A program made the position numbers and the translations under genes. Shown one piece after another: positions 28,101 to 37,167 of a DNA stretch of 64,000 nt (within the stretch, counting starts at the first letter, position 1; every line of letters starts with the position of its first letter). This DNA is from Rhizobacter sp. (GTDB lineage: Bacteria; Pseudomonadota; Gammaproteobacteria; Burkholderiales; Burkholderiaceae_C). The notes below the pieces were generated by a model. The model saw nothing but the letters and a program-made list of their open reading frames with translations, was not told the origin of the DNA and did not search any database. The stretch lies in NCBI GenBank assembly GCA_019635355.1, contig JAHBZQ010000001.1, positions 992,001 through 1,056,000 of the forward strand, given 5' to 3'.

Positions 28101-28681
28101 AGACCTCCACCATCGAAGGCACCGGGCTCGGGCTCATCATCGCGCGCAGCCTCACGCAGGCCATCGGCGGGCGGCTGTCCATCGTGAGCCGCGCGGGCCT
28201 GGGCACCAGCGTGCGCCTCGAGCTGCAGCCGGCCGACGCCCCGGCGGCCACACCGATCAAGACGGAGCCCGTCGCCATGCCCTCGCAGGCCCGCCCCCTG
28301 CGCATGCTCTACGTCGAAGACAACCGCATCAACGCCATCCTCTTCGAGGAAGCGATGCGCCTGCATGGCGACCGCATCGAGCTGCGCGTGGCCGAAGACG
28401 GCGACCAGGCCTTGACCGTCGCCCAGGAATGGCAGCCCGAGATGCTGGTGCTCGACGCCCACCTGCCCGGCGCCTCGGGCTTCGAGGTGCTGCAATTGCT
28501 GCGCGCCCTGCCCGGCCTCGACAACGTGCCCGCCTACATGTGCTCGGCCGACGCCATGCCCGACGACGTGCAGCGTGCCTACGAAGCCGGCTTCATCGGC
28601 TACTGGACCAAGCCGATCCACGTGGGCACGATCCTCGCCGACGTGGAGCAGTGCCTGCAGCGCAGCCGCAGCAGCGCCTGA
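25166..28681 (+). CDS. Hybrid sensor histidine kinase with multiple PAS domains and a LOV domain
   Basis: 1171 residues, no clear membrane segment, so cytoplasmic. Order: GAF-like region (about 15-150), PAS repeats (about 165-510), a LOV domain (about 530-650), another PAS (about 660-785), HisKA with phospho-acceptor His810 (SHEMRTPLN), HATPase (about 900-1030; GTGLGLIIA), and a receiver with phospho-acceptor Asp1097 (VLDAHLPG). The LOV signature is GQNCRFLQG with adduct-forming Cys578, followed by NVRKDGSVFSN and YIGVQRD, which supply the FMN-contacting Asn and Gln residues. It is therefore a probable blue-light sensor. No SD is visible at ATG 25166; a CGTCGC-TTTG-GCGACG hairpin lies at 25126-25141. 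Confidence 0.9.
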   Translation: MATTTVEASRESTLRAVGKLGGAPEEEFDILVRLLARQLPGGAVWLAVLDQHQRPHLKAHVGLAEPKLPLLATELALTLSLDDTALQQGIDVSGDGWAACRVVAQQHAVGILGVARPAGAIDDNALASLREAATLAGALLDARLKESLWRHHAERVREASLSSTDWLWESDDQGRVRWVSSGVQANTGMPPNLVIGRTLQQINEPVEGDTTRSWERYQDARSRQAPFRDVLAHRPSPSGRITVSISGTPVFDETGTFRGYRGTTSNVTERIEAQRAAQAAERLLSEAIDSLTAGVMISDPQGRVVVANAVWRRGLAAYMHGDPSWPEIVQRMADAGDYPAAQGRDDFVRWRLSLASPRGEQHEMRWKGRWVIVSDRRLNDGSVVHLSIDISDRKEAELALARQQEQLRESQDQLSAVLGAVPDLWFVLDDEGRYLACSSDKHPMLVHSWDSVRGLPFDSGVPRHIADLALPAIRLALARGEVQRIQYDLTTRDGVMRTFEARISPMPNNRVLYVTRDLTELRNLERDVLIMQRAFEAEASLSMCVSDALQPDMPLIYVNPAFERLTGYSRAEALGQNCRFLQGHLRDEPGCSTLREAIDQGRSASVTVRNVRKDGSVFSNAVHVAPVRDANGQLTHYIGVQRDVTEQTRAADKLRLSEELYRSVALAISDGLLVVTPALGILAVNPAGCDIVGAEQTALMNAQGDAWPFELLGPDAAPLASDQHPVLRVIANDEPLVNQIHALRRADGQQRWVALNAHPLQLRPEAQTFAVVLTFRDITQQRSSEQALRDKQAAELASHAKSEFLSRMSHEMRTPLNAVIGFAQLLNLSPASLDGATVRDYAGHVLEAGEHLLALIDDVLDLQKIEEGALTLKLNPVDLHQAVTRASELLMPLAQAAGVRFELSVPPATWVQADMQRLRQVLLNVGSNAIKYNHPGGIVRWRLDALPDRVALCIEDTGSGMTDEQMSRLFQPFERLGRETSTIEGTGLGLIIARSLTQAIGGRLSIVSRAGLGTSVRLELQPADAPAATPIKTEPVAMPSQARPLRMLYVEDNRINAILFEEAMRLHGDRIELRVAEDGDQALTVAQEWQPEMLVLDAHLPGASGFEVLQLLRALPGLDNVPAYMCSADAMPDDVQRAYEAGFIGYWTKPIHVGTILADVEQCLQRSRSSA

Positions 28682-28766
28682 GCGGCCTCGTCCGCCCGCC
28701 CGGGCGGCGCCACGATAATCGCGCCCTGCCCGCCGCACCTCGGCGGCGACCTTCACACTCCCGCCG

Positions 28767-29783
28767 ATGACCGCCCCCGACACCGCCGTCCTCCTGTGCA
28801 ACCTCGGCACGCCCGATGCGCCCACCACGCCCGCCGTGCGCCGCTACCTGTCGCAATTCCTGCACGACCCGCGCGTGGTGGAGATCCCGCGCGTCATCTG
28901 GTGCCCGATCCTGCACGGGATCATCCTGCGCACGCGGCCGGCGCAGTCGGCCAAGCGCTACGCCAGCATCTGGACGCCTGAGGGCTCGCCGCTCACCGTC
29001 TGGTCGGACAAGCAGGCCAAGCTCCTGGCCGGCTACCTCGGCGAGCGCGGCCATCGGGTCAGCGTGCGTTTCGCCATGCGCTATGGCAACCCGTCGATCC
29101 CGTCGGTGCTCGGCGAGCTCAAGGCCGGTGGGGCACGCCGTGTGCTGGTGCTGCCCATGTACCCGCAATACTGCGCCGCCACCACTGCCAGCACGGCCGA
29201 CGCCGTGAACGCCTGGGCGAAGAAGGAGCGCGCCTTGCCCGAGCTGCGCTTCGTGAACCGCTTCCACGACGACCCGCGCTACATCGACGCGCTGGCCAAG
29301 CGCCTGTCGGACCACTGGATGACCCACGGCCGCGGCGAGCGGCTGGTGATGAGCTTCCACGGCATGCCCAAGCGCACGCGCGACCTCGGCGACCCTTATT
29401 TCGACGAGTGCATGGAAACCGCCCGCCTGGTGGCCGCCCGTGCCGACGTGAAGGCCGAGCAATTGGTCGTCACCTTCCAGAGCCGCCTCGGCCGCGCCGA
29501 GTGGCTCCAGCCCTACACCGAGCCGACGCTCGTGCAACTCGCCCGGCAAGGCGTGAAGAAGGTCGACGTGATGTGCCCCGGTTTCGTGGCCGACAACCTG
29601 GAGACGCTGGAAGAAATCGCCCAGGAAGCGCGCGACGCCTTCTTGAAGGCAGGCGGCACCGACTTCAACTACGTGCCATGCCTCAACGATCAGCACGAGT
29701 GGATGGCGGCCCTGGCCGCGCTGGCATTGCGCCACCTGCAGGGCTGGGACACCCAACGGCCCGCCCCGGCCAGCCGCCCATGA
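28767..29783 (+). CDS. hemH: Ferrochelatase
   Basis: 338 residues. It inserts Fe2+ into protoporphyrin IX, the last step of haem synthesis. Signatures are LLCNLGTPDAPT at the N-terminus, LVLPMYPQYCAATTAS, the metal-site His in VMSFHGMPKRT, and the C-terminal VMCPGFVADNLETLEEI with its conserved Glu. Its stop overlaps the hslR start (ATGA), so the two are translationally coupled. The 85 bp before it contains no terminator, so read-through from the LOV kinase gene is possible. Confidence 0.95.
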   Translation: MTAPDTAVLLCNLGTPDAPTTPAVRRYLSQFLHDPRVVEIPRVIWCPILHGIILRTRPAQSAKRYASIWTPEGSPLTVWSDKQAKLLAGYLGERGHRVSVRFAMRYGNPSIPSVLGELKAGGARRVLVLPMYPQYCAATTASTADAVNAWAKKERALPELRFVNRFHDDPRYIDALAKRLSDHWMTHGRGERLVMSFHGMPKRTRDLGDPYFDECMETARLVAARADVKAEQLVVTFQSRLGRAEWLQPYTEPTLVQLARQGVKKVDVMCPGFVADNLETLEEIAQEARDAFLKAGGTDFNYVPCLNDQHEWMAALAALALRHLQGWDTQRPAPASRP

Positions 29784-30199
29784 ACGACAAGGCGAGCTCC
29801 GGCATGCGGCTCGACAAATGGCTCTGGGCCGCCCGCTTCTACAAGACTCGCAGCCTCGCCACGCAGGAGATCGACAAGGGCCGGGTGCAGGTGAACGGCC
29901 AGGCCGCCAAGCCGGCGCGCGAGCTCAAGCCCGGCGACCTGCTCGACATCCGCCAGGCGGCGCAGAGCCCCCGCTCGATCAAGGTGGTGGCCCTGAGCCA
30001 CGTGCGCGGCCCGGCGCCCGTGGCGCAGGCGCTCTACGAAGAAACGCCCGAGAGCATCGCCCGCCGCGAAGAAGCGGCCCGCGCGCGCCGCGAGACGCCA
30101 GAGCCCGCCCTCGCTATCGAACAAGGCCGGCCGACCAAGCGCGACCGCCGCAAGCTGGCCGATTGGGACCGCTGGAGCGCTTCCATCGACTCTGACTGA
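29780..30199 (+). CDS. hslR: Hsp15-type S4-domain RNA-binding protein
   Basis: 139 residues. The S4 RNA-binding domain fills about 8-65 (MRLDKWLWAARFYKTRSLA, then GRVQVNGQAAKPARELKPGD), followed by a basic Arg/Glu-rich tail, as in heat-shock protein 15. Hsp15 binds 50S subunits carrying stalled nascent chains and returns them to the cycle. The start at 29780 overlaps the hemH stop by 4 nt. Placement just upstream of the sigma-32 promoter and grpE-dnaK-dnaJ groups it with heat-shock genes. Confidence 0.9.
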   Translation: MNDKASSGMRLDKWLWAARFYKTRSLATQEIDKGRVQVNGQAAKPARELKPGDLLDIRQAAQSPRSIKVVALSHVRGPAPVAQALYEETPESIARREEAARARRETPEPALAIEQGRPTKRDRRKLADWDRWSASIDSD

Positions 30200-30230
30200 G
30201 CGCAGTCGAAAAAAAAGCGCGCTTCCGGCT

Positions 30231-30258
30231 CTTGAAATCCCGGGGGCATGACCCACAT
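30231..30258 (+). promoter_or_regulatory. Sigma-32 heat-shock promoter upstream of grpE
   Basis: CTTGAAA (30231-30237), 14-bp spacer, CCCACAT (30252-30258). This is the RpoH consensus -35 exactly and a good -10, 28 bp before the grpE start. It fits regulation of the grpE-dnaK-dnaJ set by sigma-32. No CIRCE element or hrcA gene is present here. Confidence 0.8.
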
Positions 30259-30286
30259 GCCCCGCTTCCACAGGTAATCCCGACCC

Positions 30287-30829
30287 ATGCAGAACACGGA
30301 CGACAACACCCAGGACGCGGCCGCCACCGGCGCCGCCGATCCCCAGAACCCGGCCTCCGCCGAGGCCTCGCCCTCCGCCACGGCCGCCGAGCCCTCCCTC
30401 GAATCGCGCCTCGCCGAGATGTCTGACGCCTACCTGCGCGCCAAGGCCGAGACAGAAAACATCCGCCGCCGCGCCGAGGAGGAAGTCTCCAAGGCCCGCA
30501 AGTTCGCCGTCGAAGGGTTTGCCGAAAGTCTGCTTCCGGTGAAAGACAGCCTCGAGGCGGCCATCGCCATCCAGGCCGCCACGCCCGAGCAGCTGCTCGA
30601 AGGCGTGCACGCCACGCTGCGCCAGCTCTCGCAGGCGCTCGAGCGCAACAAGGTGATCGAGATCAACCCGCAGGCGAGCGCCAGGTTCGATCCTCACCAG
30701 CACCAGGCGATCAGCATGGTGCCGGCCGAGCAGGAGGCCAACACGGTCGTCACCGTGCTGCAGAAGGGCTACCTCATCGCCGACCGCGTGCTGCGCCCGG
30801 CGCTCGTGACGGTGGCCGCGCCCAAGTAA
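30287..30829 (+). CDS. grpE: GrpE, nucleotide exchange factor for DnaK
   Basis: 180 residues. A disordered acidic/Ala-rich N-terminus (about 1-45) precedes a long dimerising helix (ESRLAEMSDAYLRAKAETEN) and a C-terminal beta-wing domain ending VLRPALVTVAAPK. The signature near 145-175 (QKGYLIADRVLRPALV) is present. GrpE releases ADP from DnaK. dnaK follows 96 bp downstream with its own promoter-like elements. Confidence 0.95.
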   Translation: MQNTDDNTQDAAATGAADPQNPASAEASPSATAAEPSLESRLAEMSDAYLRAKAETENIRRRAEEEVSKARKFAVEGFAESLLPVKDSLEAAIAIQAATPEQLLEGVHATLRQLSQALERNKVIEINPQASARFDPHQHQAISMVPAEQEANTVVTVLQKGYLIADRVLRPALVTVAAPK

Positions 30830-30850
30830 ACGATCCACAGACATGCGGCC

Positions 30851-30877
30851 CTTGAAAAGACCGCAGTTATCCACAAC
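30851..30877 (+). promoter_or_regulatory. Possible second sigma-32 promoter and a DnaA box upstream of dnaK
   Basis: CTTGAAA at 30851-30857, a 13-bp spacer and CCACAAC at 30871-30877 resemble an RpoH promoter with a weaker -10. Overlapping the -10 is TTATCCACA (30867-30875), a perfect consensus DnaA box. A TGCGG/CCGCA pair (30844-30848 and 30861-30865) brackets the -35. All lie in the 96 bp grpE-dnaK gap. Confidence 0.5.
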
Positions 30878-30925
30878 TCGAGAACAACCGAATTTCAGTC
30901 CAACGGACTTCAGGAGTAAACGAAC

Positions 30926-32884
<1,959 letters not shown>

Positions 32885-32918
32885 CCCGGCCCACGGCGGC
32901 GGCGCGCCGCTGCCAAGA

Positions 32919-32957
32919 ATTCCCCCGTGGGCTGGCGAAACCAGCACGCGGGGGATT
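32919..32957 (+). terminator. Hairpin between dnaK and dnaJ, possible attenuator
   Basis: Left arm CCCCCGTGG-GCTGG and right arm CCAGC-ACGC-GGGGG enclose a CGAAA loop; two GC-rich blocks pair well with a G-A mismatch and a G-T pair between. Only three T follow (ATTTCGCG), so termination would be partial. Such a structure would lower DnaJ relative to DnaK, or mark an RNA processing site. Confidence 0.5.
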
Positions 32958-33015
32958 TCGCGTTTAAAGACGCGACGGTAGAAACGACAGCGACCTGAAT
33001 CAGCAGCACACAGAC

Positions 33016-34167
33016 ATGGCAAAGCGCGACTACTACGAAGTCCTCGGTGTGGCGAAGAACGCCTCCGACGACGACATCAAGAAGGCCTACCGCAAGCTGG
33101 CCATGAAATTCCACCCTGACCGCAACCAGGGTGACGGCGCCAAGAAGGCCGAAGAGCAGTTCAAGGAGGTCAAGGAGGCCTACGAGATGCTCTCCGAGCC
33201 GCAGAAGCGCGCTGCCTACGACCAATACGGCCACGCCGGGGTCGACCCCAACGCCGGCGGCTTCCGGCCGGGTGGCCCGGGTGCGGAAGGCTTCGGTGGT
33301 TTCGCCGAGGCCTTCGGCGACATCTTCGGCGACATCTTCGGTGGCCAGGGCGGCGCTGGCGGCCAGCGCCGGGCGCAGCAGGTCTACCGCGGCAGCGACC
33401 TCAGCTACACGATGGAGATCACGCTCGAGGAAGCCGCGCACGGCAAGGAGACGCAGATCCGCATTCCCAGCTGGGAAGAGTGCGCCACCTGCCACGGCAC
33501 GGGTGCCAAGCCCGGCACGCATGCCAAGACCTGCCCGAGCTGCAACGGCGCCGGCACCGTCACCATGCGCCAGGGCTTCTTCAGCATCCAGCAGACCTGC
33601 CCGCACTGCCACGGCTCGGGCCGGGTGATCCCCGACCCGTGCACCACCTGCCACGGCCAGGGCAAGACGAAGAAGACGAAGACGCTGGAGGTGAAGATCC
33701 CCGCCGGCATCAACGAAGGCATGCGCATCCGCTCGGCCGGCAACGGCGAGCCCGGCACCAATGGCGGCCCGGCCGGCGATCTCTACATCGAGATCCGCAT
33801 CAAGCAGCACGAGATCTTCGAACGCGACGGCGACGACCTGCACTGCACCGTGCCGGTCAGCATGACCACCGCAGCGCTCGGCAGCACGATCGAGGTGCCC
33901 ACGCTCGGCGGCAAGGCCGAGATCGACTTGCCCGAAGGCACGCAGCACGGCAAGACCTTCCGCCTGCGCGGCAAGGGCATCAAGGGCGTGCGCTCCAGCT
34001 ACCCGGGCGACCTGTACTGCCACGTGAGCGTGGAGACGCCGGTCAAGCTCACCGAGCACCAGCGCAAGCTCCTGCGCGAACTCGACGAGTCGCTGGCCAA
34101 GTCGCCCGACAAGCACTCGCCCAACGCCAAGAGCTGGACCAACCGGGTCAAGGACCTGTTCAAGTAA
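33016..34167 (+). CDS. dnaJ: DnaJ, Hsp40 co-chaperone
   Basis: 383 residues. The J-domain (1-70) has the HPD tripeptide in MKFHPDRNQGD. A Gly/Phe-rich stretch follows (FGDIFGDIFGGQGG), then the zinc domain with four CxxCxGxG repeats (CATCHGTG, CPSCNGAG, CPHCHGSG, CTTCHGQG; about 155-215), and the two C-terminal substrate-binding domains. It delivers clients to DnaK and stimulates its ATPase. Confidence 0.97.
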   Translation: MAKRDYYEVLGVAKNASDDDIKKAYRKLAMKFHPDRNQGDGAKKAEEQFKEVKEAYEMLSEPQKRAAYDQYGHAGVDPNAGGFRPGGPGAEGFGGFAEAFGDIFGDIFGGQGGAGGQRRAQQVYRGSDLSYTMEITLEEAAHGKETQIRIPSWEECATCHGTGAKPGTHAKTCPSCNGAGTVTMRQGFFSIQQTCPHCHGSGRVIPDPCTTCHGQGKTKKTKTLEVKIPAGINEGMRIRSAGNGEPGTNGGPAGDLYIEIRIKQHEIFERDGDDLHCTVPVSMTTAALGSTIEVPTLGGKAEIDLPEGTQHGKTFRLRGKGIKGVRSSYPGDLYCHVSVETPVKLTEHQRKLLRELDESLAKSPDKHSPNAKSWTNRVKDLFK

Positions 34168-34205
34168 GCCTGAGCGTTCAAGTCAGCCTCTGCGGGGGCC
34201 GATAA

Positions 34206-34275
34206 CTCCAGGGAGAGGCGCAACGGCGCCTCGTGTGCAGGCAGTAGTTCACGCTGTCGCGCCCCTGGAGACCCC
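34206..34275 (+). promoter_or_regulatory. Structured leader that can sequester the ribosome binding site of the REC-TPR gene
   Basis: CTCCAGGG (34206-34213) is perfectly complementary to CCCTGGAG (34263-34270), and the right arm contains the SD GGAG, 5 nt before the GTG start at 34276. Directly inside the left arm is a perfect hairpin GAGGCGC-AACG-GCGCCTC (34215-34232). A 4-bp pair (GCAG/CTGT) may add a third helix. The fold would form a junction closed by an SD-masking stem. It resembles no riboswitch I know. Confidence 0.5.
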
Positions 34276-35964
34276 GTGCAACTGCTCGACCGAGACATCG
34301 CCGACTGCAAGGCTCTGGTTGTCGATGGCAACCCGACCTCGCGCAGCATTCTTTCAGCGCAGCTGAGAGAGTTCGGCGTGGGCACGGTCGTGCAATGCGG
34401 CCGCATCAAAGACGCCCGCAAGCAGCTCGAAGCCCGTCCCTTCGACGTGGTGCTCTGCGAGCACCGCTTCGACCAGGAAGACCCCAACTACACTGCGCAG
34501 CACCTGCTCGACGACCTGCGCAAGGCGCAGCTGCTGCCCTTTTCCACCGTCTTCATCATCGTGACCGGCGAAGCCTCGTACACGATGGTGGCCGACGCCG
34601 CCGAGTCCGCCCTCGACAGCTACCTGCTCAAGCCGCACACCGCCACCTCGCTCGGCGAGCGGCTGATGCAGGCGCGCAAGCGCAAGAAGACGCTCGCCGA
34701 CATCTTCACCGCCATCGAGCAGGCCGACTACCAGCACGCCACCCGGCTGTGCCTGCAGCGTTTCGCCAGCCGCTCGATCTACTGGCTGTATGCCGCGCGC
34801 ATCGGCTCCGAGCTGCTGCTGCGCCAGGGCATGCACGACGAGGCCAAGAAGCTCTGCGAGGCCGTGCTCGAAACCGGCGCCCTGCCCTGGGCGCGCTTAG
34901 GGATAGCCCGCGCGCAGATCGACGCCAACCAGCCCACGCAGGCCATGCGCACGCTGGAGACGCTGATCGGCGACCACCCGAGCCACGTCGATGCGTATGA
35001 CGTGATGGGGCGCGTGCAGGTGGAGCAAGGCAACCTCAACGAGGCGCTCGACACCTTCCGCAAGGCCAGCTCGCTCACGCCCAGCTCGATCGCGCGGCTG
35101 CAGAAGCACGGCATGCTGGCCTTCTTCATGGGCGACCGCGACGAAGCCGCGAAGATGCTCGACCGCGCCGCCACGCTCGGCATCAGCTCGAAGATGTTCG
35201 ACTTCCAGTCGCTGGTGCTGCTCGCCTTCAGCCGCTTCCAGCAGCGCGACAGCAAGGGGCTGCAGCGCTGCGTCGACAACCTCCAGCACGCGCTCGAACG
35301 CGCGCCGAACAGCAAGCGGCTGCAGCGCTTTGCCAGCATCGTCTCGACCCTCAACCTCATGCTGCAAAAGCAGGTGGCGGCGGTGGTCGCCGAAGTCCGG
35401 GGGCTCTTCAGCAAGCTCGACGAGCCGGGCCTCGACATCGAAGCCGGCTGCAACCTCCTGGCGCTGCTCTCGCAGCTCACCGCGGGCGAGATCCAGCTCG
35501 ATGGCTCGGAAGGCTGGGTCGACACGCTCGGCCTGCGCTTCGCCAGCTCCAAGGGTCTGACCGAATTGCTCGCGGGCGCCGCCGGTGTGCACCCGCCGTT
35601 CGCCGAGCGTGTGCGCCAGGCCCATCTGCGCATCAGCGAAATGGCCGAGCAGGCCGTGACGCACACCGTGCAGGGCAACCACCGCTCGGCGGTGCAGGCG
35701 CTGCTCGCCCACGCCGAGCGCACCTACAACGCCAAGCTGATCGACATGGCGCGCATGACGCTGCAGCGCCACGGCGCCCGCATCGACGACGCGGCCACCC
35801 TCTCAGAACGCGCCGACGCGCTGCGCGACCTCTACGCGGTGGGCGTGAGCGCGGCGATGCTGGGCCAAGCCGGTGGGCGGCAACCCGGTGCGCTGAACCT
35901 GCGCGACGTGCGTCCTTCCGACGAAGGTGCTGCCGAAGACCCGCCAGAGCCCGTCGCGGCCTGA
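34276..35964 (+). CDS. Response-regulator receiver domain with TPR repeats, Glu at the phospho-acceptor site
   Basis: 562 residues, GTG start with SD GGAG 5 nt upstream. The N-terminal receiver fold (about 10-135) has ALVVDGNPTSR, FDVVLCEHRF, IIVTGEAS and DSYLLKPHT. The conserved Thr/Ser and Lys are kept, but the phospho-acceptor Asp is Glu62 and the first acidic pair is DG, so normal phosphorylation is unlikely. The rest (about 140-540) is helical with TPR-like repeats (AYDVMGRVQVEQGNLNEALD). There is no DNA-binding or enzymatic output domain, so it probably acts through protein contacts. Genes of this REC-TPR form occur in other proteobacteria; function unknown. Confidence 0.8.
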   Translation: MQLLDRDIADCKALVVDGNPTSRSILSAQLREFGVGTVVQCGRIKDARKQLEARPFDVVLCEHRFDQEDPNYTAQHLLDDLRKAQLLPFSTVFIIVTGEASYTMVADAAESALDSYLLKPHTATSLGERLMQARKRKKTLADIFTAIEQADYQHATRLCLQRFASRSIYWLYAARIGSELLLRQGMHDEAKKLCEAVLETGALPWARLGIARAQIDANQPTQAMRTLETLIGDHPSHVDAYDVMGRVQVEQGNLNEALDTFRKASSLTPSSIARLQKHGMLAFFMGDRDEAAKMLDRAATLGISSKMFDFQSLVLLAFSRFQQRDSKGLQRCVDNLQHALERAPNSKRLQRFASIVSTLNLMLQKQVAAVVAEVRGLFSKLDEPGLDIEAGCNLLALLSQLTAGEIQLDGSEGWVDTLGLRFASSKGLTELLAGAAGVHPPFAERVRQAHLRISEMAEQAVTHTVQGNHRSAVQALLAHAERTYNAKLIDMARMTLQRHGARIDDAATLSERADALRDLYAVGVSAAMLGQAGGRQPGALNLRDVRPSDEGAAEDPPEPVAA

Positions 35965-35979
35965 TGGGCCGGCTCTGCG

Positions 35980-37122
35980 TCAGAACAACTCGCCCTGCCC
36001 CGGGTCGGCCTTCGGCGCGGCCCGCATCGGCGCTGGAGCGCGCGCAATCACCGGCTTGCGAAAGAGCGACAGGTCGAGCTCGATCCGGGTCTTGTTGAGC
36101 CCGAGCCGGGCACAGGCCTTGTCGAAGCGCTGGCGCAGCAGCTGCGCCCACACACCGGTGCCTTTCATGCGCGTGGCGAAGTTCGCGTCGTAGTCCTTGC
36201 CGCCACGCATCTCGCGGATGCGCGCCATCACGCGTGCCGCCCGCTCGGGAAAGTGCTGGTCGAGCCACTGCTGGAAAAGCGGGTTCACCTCCCACGGCAG
36301 CCGCAGCACGATGCTGAAGGCCGACTGCGCACCCGCCTCGGCGGCGGCTTCGAGGATGCGCTCCAGCTCCGGCTCGTTGATGAAGGGAATGACCGGCGAC
36401 ACGCTCACGCCCACCGGCACGCCCGCCTTCGCCAGCGTCTCGACCACGCGCAGCCGACGGTGCGGGGCCGCCGCCCGCGGCTCGAGGATTCGCGCGAGCT
36501 TGGGGTCGAGCGAGGTGATCGAGACGTAGATCGCCACCAGCCGCTGCGCCGCCATCGGCGCCACGAGATCCAGGTCGCGCTCGATCCCTGAAGACTTGGT
36601 GACCATCGAAAATGGATGTCGGCATTCGTGCATCAGCTCGATGATGGACCGCGTGATGCCGAGCTTGCGCTCGATGGGCTGGTAGGCGTCGGTGGCCGCG
36701 CCGATGTTGATCATCGAGGGCTCGTAGGCCCGGCTGGCGAAGGCTTCGCGCAGACGCTCGGCGGCGTTCACCTTGGCGATGATCTTGGTCTCGAAGTCGA
36801 GGCCGGGCGAGAGGTTGAGGTAGCTGTGCGTGGGCCGCGCGAAGCAGTAGATGCAGCCGTGCTCGCAGCCGCGATACGGGTTCACCGACAGGTCGAAGCC
36901 GATGTCGGGCGAGTCGTTGCTGGACAGCACCGACTTGACCCGCTCCTCGATGATCTGCGTCTCGCGCGGCAGGTGCTCTTCTTCGGCCAGCTGGTCGATC
37001 GAGCCCCAGCCGTCATCGAAGGTCTCTCCCGATTGGCGGGCATAGCGGTGGACGATGGCCCACGCCGTGCCGCGACCTTTGTGCGGGTCGCGCTCGAGCG
37101 GAGAGGTAGGTTTTGTCGGCAT
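35980..37122 (-). CDS. PA0069-family radical SAM protein, SOS-box controlled
   Basis: 380 residues. The [4Fe-4S]-SAM cluster motif is C86xxxC90xxC93 (GCEHGCIYCFARP). The region SVNPYRGCEHGCIYC and the downstream INIGAATDAYQP and TKSSGIERDLDL place it in the PA0069/Rv2578c family, distantly related to spore photoproduct lyase. The reaction is not known. A LexA box abuts the start codon, and there is no SD, while TATAAA lies 8 nt before the ATG, so a leaderless mRNA is likely. This argues for a DNA-damage role. Upstream dnaB is 45 bp away on the same strand. The end (GELF) may be a clamp- or partner-binding tail, though that is speculation. Confidence 0.85.
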   Translation of the reverse strand: MPTKPTSPLERDPHKGRGTAWAIVHRYARQSGETFDDGWGSIDQLAEEEHLPRETQIIEERVKSVLSSNDSPDIGFDLSVNPYRGCEHGCIYCFARPTHSYLNLSPGLDFETKIIAKVNAAERLREAFASRAYEPSMINIGAATDAYQPIERKLGITRSIIELMHECRHPFSMVTKSSGIERDLDLVAPMAAQRLVAIYVSITSLDPKLARILEPRAAAPHRRLRVVETLAKAGVPVGVSVSPVIPFINEPELERILEAAAEAGAQSAFSIVLRLPWEVNPLFQQWLDQHFPERAARVMARIREMRGGKDYDANFATRMKGTGVWAQLLRQRFDKACARLGLNKTRIELDLSLFRKPVIARAPAPMRAAPKADPGQGELF

Positions 37123-37141
37123 ACTGTGTATTTATACAGCA
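37122..37141 (-). promoter_or_regulatory. LexA (SOS) box at the start of the radical SAM gene
   Basis: Plus-strand sequence TACTGTGTATTTATACAGCA matches the E. coli-type LexA consensus (TACTGT-AT rich-ACAGTA) at 17 of 20 positions, with the CTGT-N8-ACAG core at 37124-37139 intact. On the minus strand it overlaps TATAAA, a good -10, placing the transcript start at about the ATG. LexA bound here would block RNA polymerase directly. Confidence 0.85.
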
Positions 37142-37167
37142 TGCCGTTCTTGCGCGTTGGTAGAAGC

